DNA of 64,000 bases from UBA4416 sp035439445. Lineage in GTDB: Bacteria; Bacteroidota; Bacteroidia; B-17B0; Aurantibacillaceae. Under the pieces are notes generated by a model. The model did not search any database. It saw only the letters and a program-made list of their open reading frames with translations, and was not told the DNA's origin. The number at the start of each line of letters is the position of its first letter. Position 1 is the stretch's first letter. Location of the stretch: the NCBI GenBank assembly GCA_035439445.1, contig DAORKG010000011.1:27171-91170 (forward strand). Reading direction: 5' to 3'. Positions 34,452-43,200 of the stretch are shown here, piece after piece. The position numbers were made by a program, and so were the translations under genes.

Positions 34452-34502
34452 TAAATTCTATAACTGAATGTTGAGTGGAAAGTTACAGAAAAAAATTCAG
34501 CC

Positions 34503-34540
34503 AAGACCTTTCAGATTTCAAAAACCCGAAAGGTCTTTTC
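34503..34540 (-). terminator. Palindrome downstream of the ABC-F gene, possible terminator
   Basis: A perfect 10-base stem (AAGACCTTTC at 34503-34512 with GAAAGGTCTT at 34528-34537) closes a 15-base loop just past the ABC-F stop. On the minus strand the U-rich tract begins about eight bases after the stem, so termination may be inefficient. It could also be a copy of a dispersed palindrome. Confidence 0.45.
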
Positions 34541-34554
34541 TAAATAAAAGTTAA

Positions 34555-36177
34555 TTAAGCTAAAGAACCATACAACTTCATACGTTGTTCCTTTACTTGA
34601 GGACTTTCCAAGTATTCATCGTAAGTCATTTTCTTGTCAATAAACCCATTTGGTGATAGCTCAATAATACGATTGGCTACTGTTTGCATTAACTCGTGGT
34701 CATGACTTGTGAAAAGAATTGTTCCGGTATAATCTTTTAAGGCATCATTATACGCAATAATACTTTCCAAATCCAAGTGGTTCGTTGGTTCATCCAGTAC
34801 AATAAAGTTTGGATTAAACAACATCAAACGACTAGTCATACAACGCACCTTTTCTCCTCCGGATAACACATTACATTTTTTTAGAACTTCTTCTCCACTA
34901 AACAACATTTTACCTAAGAAACCACGAACAAAACTTTCGTCTTTATCAGTTGAGAATTGACGTAACCAATCCATTAAATTATAATCACTTTGGAAGTATT
35001 TTGAATTATCATTTGGCAAATAGGCTTTATGAATAGTAGTTCCAAACTTATATTCACCCTTATCTGCTTTGGCTTCTTCATTAATAATATCAAATAAAGC
35101 TGTAATCGCTAAATGATTTTTTGCAATAAAAGCAATTTTATCACCCTTGTTTACATTGATATTTAAATCTTTAAATAAAATACCGTCCGCATTTGAGGCT
35201 TGTAAATTTTCGATATGCAAAATTTGGTCTCCTGCTTCACGTTCTTGCTTGATAATGATACCAGGATAACGACGAGTGCTTGGTGGTATTTCATCAACCA
35301 CTAATTTATCTAATAATTTTTTACGAGATGTTGCCTGGCTTGATTTACTGGCATTAGCACTAAATCGACGAACGAATTCTTGTAATTCAGCACGCTTGTC
35401 TTCAATCTTTTTATTTTGATCAGCTTTTTGTTTTAACGCCAACTGACTCATTTGATACCAGAAACTATAGTTACCAGTATATGTTTTCAATTTGCCATAA
35501 TCAATATCACATGTATGTGTACACACCGCATCTAAAAAGTGACGATCGTGACTGATTACGATAACCGTATTTTGAAAATCAGCTAAAAAGTTTTCTAACC
35601 AAGAAATAGTCTCTACATCTAAATCGTTGGTAGGCTCATCTAACAACAAAATATCAGGGTTACCAAATAATGCTTGACACAATAAGATTTTCACTTTATC
35701 CTTACCGGTCATGTCTTTCATTAATTTATAATGAGCTTCTACCGGAATACCAAGATTAGTTAACAAGCTAGATGCATCGCTCTCCGCATCCCACCCATTC
35801 ATTTCAGCAAATTCTGCTTCTAGTTCAGCTGCTTTATTTCCATCTGCCTCGCTAAAATCTTCTTTAGCATAGATTGCTTCTTTTTCTTTTATGATGGTAT
35901 ATAAACGTTTATTACCCATCAACACAGTGTCTAAAACAGAAAACTCATCAAACTCAAAGTGATTTTGTTTTAAAACACTCATACGCAAACCAGGTAAAAT
36001 ACTCACCTGACCTTTAGTTGGGTCAATCTCTCCAGATAAGATTTTCATGAAGGTTGATTTACCAGCACCATTAGCGCCAATTAAACCATAACAGTTACCG
36101 GGAGTAAATTTTACATTCACCTCATCAAATAAAACACGTTTGCCGTATTGCAAACTCACATTAGAAACAGTAATCAT
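34555..36177 (-). CDS. ABC-F family ATPase with one intact and one degenerate ATP site
   Basis: The 540-residue protein has two ABC domains without membrane segments, joined by a charged linker (about 245-300), as in ABC-F translation factors. Domain 1 has an intact Walker A (GANGAGKST, 34-42) and Walker B (ILLLDEP), but its signature reads MTGKDK (156-161) where LSGGE is expected. Domain 2 has the reverse: LSGGEK (438-443) and IVLDEPTNHLD are intact, but Walker A reads IAKNHLAIT (351-359). In a head-to-tail pair the two intact motifs form one good site and the two degenerate ones the other. It probably acts on ribosomes. Confidence 0.88.
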   Translation of the reverse strand: MITVSNVSLQYGKRVLFDEVNVKFTPGNCYGLIGANGAGKSTFMKILSGEIDPTKGQVSILPGLRMSVLKQNHFEFDEFSVLDTVLMGNKRLYTIIKEKEAIYAKEDFSEADGNKAAELEAEFAEMNGWDAESDASSLLTNLGIPVEAHYKLMKDMTGKDKVKILLCQALFGNPDILLLDEPTNDLDVETISWLENFLADFQNTVIVISHDRHFLDAVCTHTCDIDYGKLKTYTGNYSFWYQMSQLALKQKADQNKKIEDKRAELQEFVRRFSANASKSSQATSRKKLLDKLVVDEIPPSTRRYPGIIIKQEREAGDQILHIENLQASNADGILFKDLNINVNKGDKIAFIAKNHLAITALFDIINEEAKADKGEYKFGTTIHKAYLPNDNSKYFQSDYNLMDWLRQFSTDKDESFVRGFLGKMLFSGEEVLKKCNVLSGGEKVRCMTSRLMLFNPNFIVLDEPTNHLDLESIIAYNDALKDYTGTILFTSHDHELMQTVANRIIELSPNGFIDKKMTYDEYLESPQVKEQRMKLYGSLA

Positions 36178-36196
36178 CTCTTAAAAAATTAGGCGG

Positions 36197-36359
36197 CGAA
36201 GATACAAAAAAGATTAAAGATAAATGACTCAAGATTAAAGATAATTCCCCAAAAACTGGAGTATAATTGATTTTGAAAGAAAATTTGATAATGGTTGTTA
36301 AATTAAATGCATCTTTCATCTTTAATCTTTCATCTTTAATCTAAAAAAGGCTAATTTCG
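36197..36359. repeat. Inverted repeat in the ABC-F/pruA divergent promoter region
   Basis: Left of centre, AGATTAAAGATA occurs twice (about 36211 and 36232). To the right, ATCTTTAATCT, its inverse, also occurs twice (about 36318 and 36332). The arms are separated by about 65 bases. Outside them lie two -7-like elements pointing away from each other: TATCTTCG on the minus strand at 36204-36197 and TAATTTCG on the plus strand at 36352-36359. The region could form a cruciform or bind a regulator; no function is shown. Confidence 0.55.
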
Positions 36360-36379
36360 CTCATCTAAAAATTAACACT

Positions 36380-38011
36380 ATGCCTAAAGGAATTTACAAA
36401 GTACCAACAGCGGTAAACGAACCTATAAAAAGCTATGCAGCAGGAAGTGCTGAGCGTAAAGAATTACAAGCTATGCTTAAAGAATTACGCAGCAAAGAAA
36501 TTGACATACCTATGTATATTGGAGGTAAAGAAGTACGCAGTGAAAACAGAACTCGCTTAGCACCTCCACACGATCATAAACACACTTTAGGATATTTTCA
36601 CAAAAGTGATAAAACACATGTAACACAAGCTATTGATGCTGCTCTAGCTGCTAAAGAACAATGGGCTAATTTAAGCTGGGAACACAGAGCTTCTATCTTT
36701 TTAAAAGCTGCTGAACTAATTGCAGGACCTTACCGCGCTAAATTAAACGCAGCTACGATGTTAGGTCAAAGTAAAAATGCATTCCAAGCTGAAATTGACA
36801 GTGCATGCGAAATCGTTGACTTTTTGCGTTTCAATGTTCAGTACATGACCGAGATTTATGCGGAACAACCTATCTCTAGTCCGGGTGTTTGGAATCGTTT
36901 AGAGTGGAGACCATTGGAAGGATTTGTTTACGCTTTAACTCCATTTAATTTTACAGCTATTGCTGGTAACTTACCATCAAGCTGTGCTTTAATGGGAAAT
37001 ACCGTAGTTTGGAAACCAAGTAATACTCAGGTTTACAGTGCTAATGTTTTAATGGAAGTATTCCAAAAAGCCGGTGTACCTGATGGTGTCATTAACTTAA
37101 TTTACCCAAGCGGACCTGATGCTGCTGATGTTATCTTTAATCACAAAGATTTTGCAGGTATTCATTTTACAGGAAGTACAGAGGTTTTCCAAAACATTTG
37201 GCAAACTATTGGAAATAATATTCACAAATACCGTTCTTACCCTCGTATTGTTGGTGAAACTGGAGGTAAAGATTTTATCATGGCACACAAATCGGCTGAT
37301 GTAAAAGCTTTATCTGTGGCAATCTCTCGTGGTGCTTTTGAGTTCCAAGGACAAAAATGCTCAGCAGCTTCAAGAGCATATATCCCTTCAAATATTTGGA
37401 GTGAAACCAAAGAATTGATTTTAGCTGATTTGAAAACCATGAAAATGGGCCCAACAGAAGATTTCACAAACTTTATCAATGCCGTAATTGATGAAAAGAG
37501 TTTTGATAAATTAGCGAAATACATTGATGCTGCTAAGAAAGATAGCAATGTAGAAGTTATTGCAGGCGGCAATTACGACAAATCAAAAGGTTACTTTATT
37601 GAACCTACGATTATTGTTGCCAAAGACCCTAAGTATGTGACAATGTGCGAAGAGTTATTTGGCCCTGTGTTAACTATATTTGTTTATGATGCTGATAAGT
37701 TTGAAGAAACGCTTGAATTAGTTGATTCTACTTCTATTTATGCCTTAACTGGTGCTATTTTAGGTCAAGACCGTTACGCATTAGAATTAGCAACTAAAAA
37801 ATTAAGCAACTCTGCAGGCAATTTCTACATTAATGATAAATGTACAGGTGCAGTTGTTGGTCAGCAACCATTTGGCGGGGCTCGTGGCAGTGGAACAAAC
37901 GATAAAGCAGGCGCGAAAATTAATTTATTACGTTGGGTTTCTCCTCGTACAATCAAGGAAACATTTACACCTCCTACAGATTATAGATATCCGTTTTTAC
38001 AAGCCGATTAA
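36380..38011 (+). CDS. pruA: L-glutamate gamma-semialdehyde (1-pyrroline-5-carboxylate) dehydrogenase
   Basis: The 543-residue enzyme is the free-standing P5C dehydrogenase of proline breakdown, oxidising glutamate semialdehyde to glutamate with NAD+. The catalytic cysteine lies in FEFQGQKCSAASRAY (Cys at about 327) and the general-base glutamate in VGETGGKDF (about 293). FNFTAIAGNLPSSCALMGNTVVWKPS is the cofactor-binding region. The length and the N-terminal NEPIKSYAAGSAERKELQAML match the eukaryote-like form common in Bacteroidota. A proline dehydrogenase gene is not in the window. It has its own terminator. Confidence 0.95.
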   Translation: MPKGIYKVPTAVNEPIKSYAAGSAERKELQAMLKELRSKEIDIPMYIGGKEVRSENRTRLAPPHDHKHTLGYFHKSDKTHVTQAIDAALAAKEQWANLSWEHRASIFLKAAELIAGPYRAKLNAATMLGQSKNAFQAEIDSACEIVDFLRFNVQYMTEIYAEQPISSPGVWNRLEWRPLEGFVYALTPFNFTAIAGNLPSSCALMGNTVVWKPSNTQVYSANVLMEVFQKAGVPDGVINLIYPSGPDAADVIFNHKDFAGIHFTGSTEVFQNIWQTIGNNIHKYRSYPRIVGETGGKDFIMAHKSADVKALSVAISRGAFEFQGQKCSAASRAYIPSNIWSETKELILADLKTMKMGPTEDFTNFINAVIDEKSFDKLAKYIDAAKKDSNVEVIAGGNYDKSKGYFIEPTIIVAKDPKYVTMCEELFGPVLTIFVYDADKFEETLELVDSTSIYALTGAILGQDRYALELATKKLSNSAGNFYINDKCTGAVVGQQPFGGARGSGTNDKAGAKINLLRWVSPRTIKETFTPPTDYRYPFLQAD

Positions 38012-38032
38012 TTTTTAACTAAATAAACCAAG

Positions 38033-38066
38033 AATCCCTTATCAAAAATGATGAGGGATTTTTTTT
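38033..38066 (+). terminator. Intrinsic terminator of pruA
   Basis: AATCCCTTATC (38033-38043) pairs with GATGAGGGATT (38050-38060) with one G-U pair around a six-base loop, followed by a run of T residues. It starts 22 bases after the pruA stop. Confidence 0.85.
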
Positions 38067-38140
38067 GCACAAAAATTTGTTTTCCATTATCTTAATTTCT
38101 ATATTTATCTACAATTAAATAACTTATATCGAATATAAAG

Positions 38141-38524
38141 TTGACTTTATCTAAAAAAATAACATTTAGCAATTTTGAAGTCTGTATTAGTGACTATGGT
38201 TATTATTTGGTAACCGTAAATGAAAAAGAAGAATTTAGTGTAGAAGATTTAAAAAAATTGGTTAACGCTCAAAAAGAACTAGGTGCTGAAAAATTGCCAG
38301 TTTTAGTTTTATGTTCCGAACACGCTACCACAAATTCCGAACTTTTACAGAGTATTTCAAAAAACGAAAATAATCCACATTCAAAGGCAGATGCCTTTGT
38401 AATTCAATCCATGGCACAAAAAATTTTAGCTAACTTTTACATTAAAATAAATAAACCCGAAAGGCCAACTAAATTTTTCAATAACAAAGAGGAGGCCATC
38501 AATTGGCTAAAACCTTTCTTATAG
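38141..38524 (+). CDS. STAS/SEC14-like small protein, first of a tandem pair
   Basis: This 127-residue cytoplasmic protein has no signal peptide. A beta-alpha alternation is visible: an N-terminal sheet, DLKKLVNAQKEL helix, LPVLVLCSE strand, TTNSELLQSIS helix and a C-terminal NFYIKINKPERPTKFFNNKEEAINWLKPFL. It resembles the small Bacteroidota proteins with a STAS- or SEC14-like fold (possibly DUF7793), but I could not confirm the family. It is clearly paralogous to the next gene. The start is TTG at 38141; no ATG precedes the conserved part. It probably begins a four-gene run ending with ubiX. Confidence 0.65.
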   Translation: MTLSKKITFSNFEVCISDYGYYLVTVNEKEEFSVEDLKKLVNAQKELGAEKLPVLVLCSEHATTNSELLQSISKNENNPHSKADAFVIQSMAQKILANFYIKINKPERPTKFFNNKEEAINWLKPFL

Positions 38525-38554
38525 TTTAGTTGTTTTAACATTAAAATTTTTGTT

Positions 38555-38932
38555 TTGACTGAATCAATTTCTGAAAATAAATTCATTCTTTCTTTCAATC
38601 ACGAAGGCTATTATGATTTGTTTATCAAAGATAATGTCGAAATCTTTATAGATGATATTACAAAGTTACTTGAAGCACAAAAAAAAATCAGTGGTCAAAG
38701 ATTACCTGTTTTAATTTCCGGAGGTCAATATTCTACTACAAATACAGAAACACTAAAATATATTTCTTCTAACCAAAATATACCTTACTCCAAGTGTGCG
38801 GCTTTTGTTGTAAAATCAATTTCTCAAAAATTATTAGGTAATTTTTATCTTAAAATTTATAAACCTCAGCGTCCAACTAAGTTTTTTAATAGTAAAGAAG
38901 ACGCTATTGCCTGGTTAAAACAATATATTTAG
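38555..38932 (+). CDS. STAS/SEC14-like small protein, second of a tandem pair
   Basis: The 125-residue protein aligns along its whole length with its upstream neighbour. Shared blocks are the AQK helix, LPVL, TTNxExLxxISxN, AFVxxSxxQKxLxNFYxKI and KPxRPTKFFNxKExAIxWLK. The N-terminal thirty residues differ more, so the two copies have diverged in one surface while keeping the C-terminal half. It also starts with TTG (38555), 30 bases after the first gene. The conserved Thr-Thr-Asn at the start of a helix is the kind of position that is phosphorylated in STAS anti-sigma antagonists; this is inference only. Confidence 0.65.
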   Translation: MTESISENKFILSFNHEGYYDLFIKDNVEIFIDDITKLLEAQKKISGQRLPVLISGGQYSTTNTETLKYISSNQNIPYSKCAAFVVKSISQKLLGNFYLKIYKPQRPTKFFNSKEDAIAWLKQYI

Positions 38933-38955
38933 ATTTTAGCTATCTTTATACTGTT

Positions 38956-39606
38956 TTGAAACGCTTAGTACTCATACTTATCTTCATACCATTTTCATTT
39001 CTTGCACAAGAAAAAAACAATGCGTTTAATCTTTTGCTTATGGCAGGAGTTTCTCCATCACAAGTTCATGGTGATGCTTATAGCGGATTCCATAAACTTG
39101 GCGCAATGGGTGGTGTTGGAGTAGAGAGTGTATTTAACGAAAAAATAAGTGCAAATCTTTCTTTTTTATTTATCCAAAAAGGTGCAAGAAAAAATCAAAA
39201 TTTAGAAAAAAATGATTTAACGTATTATTATCTAAATCTAAATTATTTGGAAGTTCCCTTATTGTTTACATACTCCCAAAATAAATTTTTATTTGATGTG
39301 GGATTATCAGGAGCATATCTTATTAATTACACAGAAGGATACGAGGGAGGAGATATTACAGGAATGTTCCCGTTTCAGAAATTTGATTATTCTGTAAAAG
39401 TAGGATTGGGTGTAAATTTGAGTCCGAAATGGTTTGTTAATTTTAGGAGTAGCAATTCATTTATAACAACCAGACCAAACAGAATTAAACAAGCTATTTA
39501 TTACAACAATATCATTGCAAGAACGTTTAATAAAGGATATTACAATAATATTTTAGAATTTACGGTTGGCTATAAAATAAAACCATCAAAAAGGAAACAT
39601 GACTAA
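38956..39606 (+). CDS. PorT-like outer membrane beta-barrel protein
   Basis: The 216-residue protein has a signal peptide (ending FSFLAQ) and the strand pattern of the small outer membrane barrel family common in Bacteroidota. FNLLLMAGVSPSQVHGDAYSGFHKLGAMGGVGVE, ISANLSFLFIQKGARKN and LNYLEVPLLFTYSQNKFLFDVGLSGAYL are typical of PorT-like barrel domains. The start is TTG at 38956, 23 bases after the second STAS-like gene; it gives a complete signal peptide. The last eight bases overlap the ubiX start, which suggests translational coupling. Confidence 0.75.
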   Translation: MKRLVLILIFIPFSFLAQEKNNAFNLLLMAGVSPSQVHGDAYSGFHKLGAMGGVGVESVFNEKISANLSFLFIQKGARKNQNLEKNDLTYYYLNLNYLEVPLLFTYSQNKFLFDVGLSGAYLINYTEGYEGGDITGMFPFQKFDYSVKVGLGVNLSPKWFVNFRSSNSFITTRPNRIKQAIYYNNIIARTFNKGYYNNILEFTVGYKIKPSKRKHD

Positions 39607-40168
39607 AAAACATAAAATAGTTATAGCCATTACTGGTGCTAGCGGCAGCATTTACGCTAAAGTACTTTTAGATAAATTATCCAAGTTATCTGAACAAATT
39701 GAGCATGTTGGAATTGTAATGAGCGATAATGCAAAAGACGTTTGGAAGACCGAACTTGGTAATGAAGATTATAAAAACTATCCGCAATTTTCCTTTTACG
39801 ATAAAAATAATTTCTATGCGCCATTTGCATCTGGATCAGCAAAATATGGAACCATGATTATTTGTCCTTGCAGTATGGGAACTATGGCCCGAATTGCAGG
39901 TGGAATTAGCAATGACTTAACAACCAGAGCCGCAGATGTGATTTTAAAAGAAAGAAGAAAATTAATTTTGATGGTTAGAGACACGCCTTATAGTTTGATT
40001 CATATAAACAATATGCAAACTATAACTCAAGCCGGAGGCATCATTTGTCCGGCTTCACCCTCTTTTTATAGTAATCCTAAAAACTTTGAGGAACTAGCTG
40101 CTACCATTGTAGATAGAATCTTAGATTTAGCTGGTTTTGATATAAATTCTTATCGCTGGGCTGAGTAA
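39599..40168 (+). CDS. ubiX: Flavin prenyltransferase UbiX
   Basis: At 189 residues this is a full-length UbiX. It joins dimethylallyl phosphate to FMN to make the prenylated flavin needed by UbiD-type decarboxylases. ITGASGSIYAKVLLDKL is the FMN-binding N-terminus. CPCSMGTMARIAGGISNDLTTRAADV and LILMVRDTPYSLIHINNM are the family blocks, and AGGIICPASPSFY follows. It was formerly called a decarboxylase. No UbiD gene is in the window, so the consumer of the cofactor is elsewhere. Confidence 0.93.
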   Translation: MTKKHKIVIAITGASGSIYAKVLLDKLSKLSEQIEHVGIVMSDNAKDVWKTELGNEDYKNYPQFSFYDKNNFYAPFASGSAKYGTMIICPCSMGTMARIAGGISNDLTTRAADVILKERRKLILMVRDTPYSLIHINNMQTITQAGGIICPASPSFYSNPKNFEELAATIVDRILDLAGFDINSYRWAE

Positions 40169-40237
40169 ATGCCTGTTTTTTAACATTTTAGTAATTATTT
40201 TGTTAGCAATTCACGATTTTTATCTAATTTATTTGTA

Positions 40238-40245
40238 TAATTTTG
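40238..40245 (+). promoter_or_regulatory. -7 promoter element
   Basis: TAATTTTG is an exact TAnnTTTG match 22 bases before the T9SS gene at 40268. A TTTG at 40199 is too far away (35 bases) to be its -33 partner. Confidence 0.35.
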
Positions 40246-40267
40246 ATGAAAATTAAATTCATCTAAA

Positions 40268-43200
40268 ATGAAACAACTTTTATCTATTATTTTTATTGCT
40301 TTAACGGCAAGTCTTTTTGGGCAAACGCCTATTTCAACGCCTGCAACACAAGCATCGAATGTTACAATAACTAATATCACTACAACTTCTATAAAAGTAG
40401 ATTGGACTTCAGGTAGTGGCTCATACGAAATTGTTATAGTTCGTCCAGCAAGTTCAACAAATGTATTGCCATCAAGTGCTAATATGCCCGCTTATTCGGC
40501 TAGTTCTAATTATGGATCTGGAACTAATCTAGGCTCATCAAATTATGTAGTATATAAATCATCCGGCACTTCGGTTACAGTATCTGGTTTAACACCAGGT
40601 GTAAATTACGAAGCGGTTGTATATAGCTACAATTATGGTTGTGGCCAATATGTATTAGGAACCTGTACTCTACCTAATTACTATTTAGTTAAAACAACTT
40701 ACGGGTCAGGTAATAGCGAACAACACTATACGTTAGCAACAAAGCCAACGGCACTTCCAACAATGAGCTTAATAGGCACACCTGGTGCAACTACAGCAAC
40801 ACTAAGTACAACAGGAGCTGGTGCAAATTGGAGTTTAATTTCTGTTCGTAATCAATCTGTAACAGGCGCAAATCCAGTAGATGGAACATATTATGCAGCA
40901 TCACCGGTTTTTGGTTCTGGTAATCAATTAGGAGGAACGGGAACAATGAATTATTCTACCTATTTTAATAGCGCCACTGGAACTGTAAACTTAAGTAATC
41001 TTCAACCAGCAACAGCCTATTTTGCGAGAGCATATGCTTGCAATGGTACAGGTTCTGCAAGTAATAATAGCTACAACTATTATGGATATCAATTAGTATC
41101 ATTTTCAACATACAATGCTCCTCCAACCATTAACACCGTTTCTAACTACACTATATGCCAAGATGCACCAACAACTACTGTATCTTTATCAGGTATTGGA
41201 GATGGTAGCGCCGCAGAAACACAAACATTATCAATGTATGCGTATTCTAGCAATACAGCTTTAATTCCAAATCCTACTCTTTCATATGCAAGTCCTAACT
41301 CTACTGGAACCTTATATTTTAAACCTAACGCAGGTCAATCTGGTACTGCGGTGATTAGTATTTATTTATATGATAATAGTCCAAATAACGATGTGACCAT
41401 TAAAACATTTACAGTTACTGTTAAAGGAATTCCTTATGCTGCGGGTGCCATTAGCACTGCAACTACCACTTTATGTAAAGTAAAAAACGGAGTTATTTTC
41501 TCTGTACCTACTATTTCAAACACTACAACTTATAACTGGTCATTGCCTCCAAATGCTACTGTAACTGCAGGTGCTAATACAAATAGCATCACCGTTAATT
41601 TTAGCGTTACCGCAAACTCTTATAATGTATCTGTTTATGGTAGCAACACTAATGGTTGTGGAAATGGAACATCTTCATCAATCTTAGTTAATTTTGATAA
41701 CGTACCTACTACTTCTAATGCTGGACCGAACCAACAAATCTGTAATAATTTAACGGCATTAGCGGCAAATGTTCCTTCAATAGGAACAGGAGCTTGGACC
41801 TTTTGCTCTACAGGTTTAGGAAACTTATCTTCTTCAACAACAGCCAATGCAAATTTACAAGTAGTAAATAATCAAACAGTAACAGCAGCATGGACTATTT
41901 CAAATGGTGTTTGTCCTTCAAGCACATCTAGTGTGGTAGTTACTAATATATTTGGATCACCAAGTTGTACTCCTTACGCGGATTTTGTTGCAAACAACAC
42001 ACAAATATGTCAAGGTACAACAGTTACATACAGTAACACTTCAGTAGCAGCTGTAGGGCCAAATACTTACACTTGGACATTTGGTGCAGGTGCAACTCCG
42101 GCAACTTCAACATCAACTGCGGCAGCTATCACAGTCACCTACTCAACTGTTGGAACTAAAACAGTAACATTATCGATGAATAGTGGTGCTGGCGCATTAA
42201 CCATGACAAAAAATGCTTATATCAATGTTATTACAATTCCAACTGCACCTGTAACCATTTTTGGTAACTCTCCTATTTGTCAAGGACAAACCGCCGAAAA
42301 TTATTTTATTAATACCGTAACTGATGCTACAGGCTACAATTGGACATTCCCTAGCGGTGTATCACAAAATACTGGTGGAAATACAAACGCTATTACTGCA
42401 AATTTCTCTACAACTGCAACAAGTGGTAATATAGCAGTTACAGCAACAAATGCCTGTGGTTCAAGTGCTGCCACTACAAAAAGTATAACCGTAAACCCAT
42501 TACCTACTCAAGCTACATCAATTACAGGAACCAATACAGTTTGTCAAGGTGTTAATGGTGTTACCTATATTGCTAACAACTTAAATAATAGTTTATCATT
42601 TACTTGGTCAACTCCAAATGGATGTAACATTGTTAGTGGATTAAATACAAAAACCATTACTGTAAACTATGATAATACTGCTACCTCTGGCATTATTAGC
42701 GTATATGGAACAAATGGTTGTGGAGATGGAAATAACAGAAACAAATCTATCACTGTAAATCCATTACCAGATGCAGCTGGAGCAATATCTGGTTCTGCAT
42801 CAAATAATGTATGCCCTTTATCAACAAATATTAATTATTCGGTAGCTCCAATAGCAAATGCAACTGGTTATACATGGATTTACCCATCAGGTTATTCTGT
42901 TGCAAGTGGAGGAAATACAAATTCTATATTCTTAGACGCCACTGTTAATGCTTCTAATGGAGGTATAAAAGTGGTTGGTACAAATGCTTGTGGAGCAGGT
43001 GATACATCAAATGTTTTAAGTGTAAATATTTCAGGTTTACCAACTCAACAAATTTGTGTAGTTACGGTAGATAGTTCATCTGTGCATAATGAGATATTTT
43101 GGCAAAAAAATGGGGTTTCAAACGTAGATAGCTTTAGAGTTTACCGTGAACAAACAGCGATATTAGATACCTTAATTGGAACTGTTGGTTATAACGACTT

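Noticed and set aside
39599..40168. UbiX as a phenylacrylic acid decarboxylase
   Set aside because: The family makes prenylated FMN; decarboxylation is done by UbiD-type partners, none of which is here.
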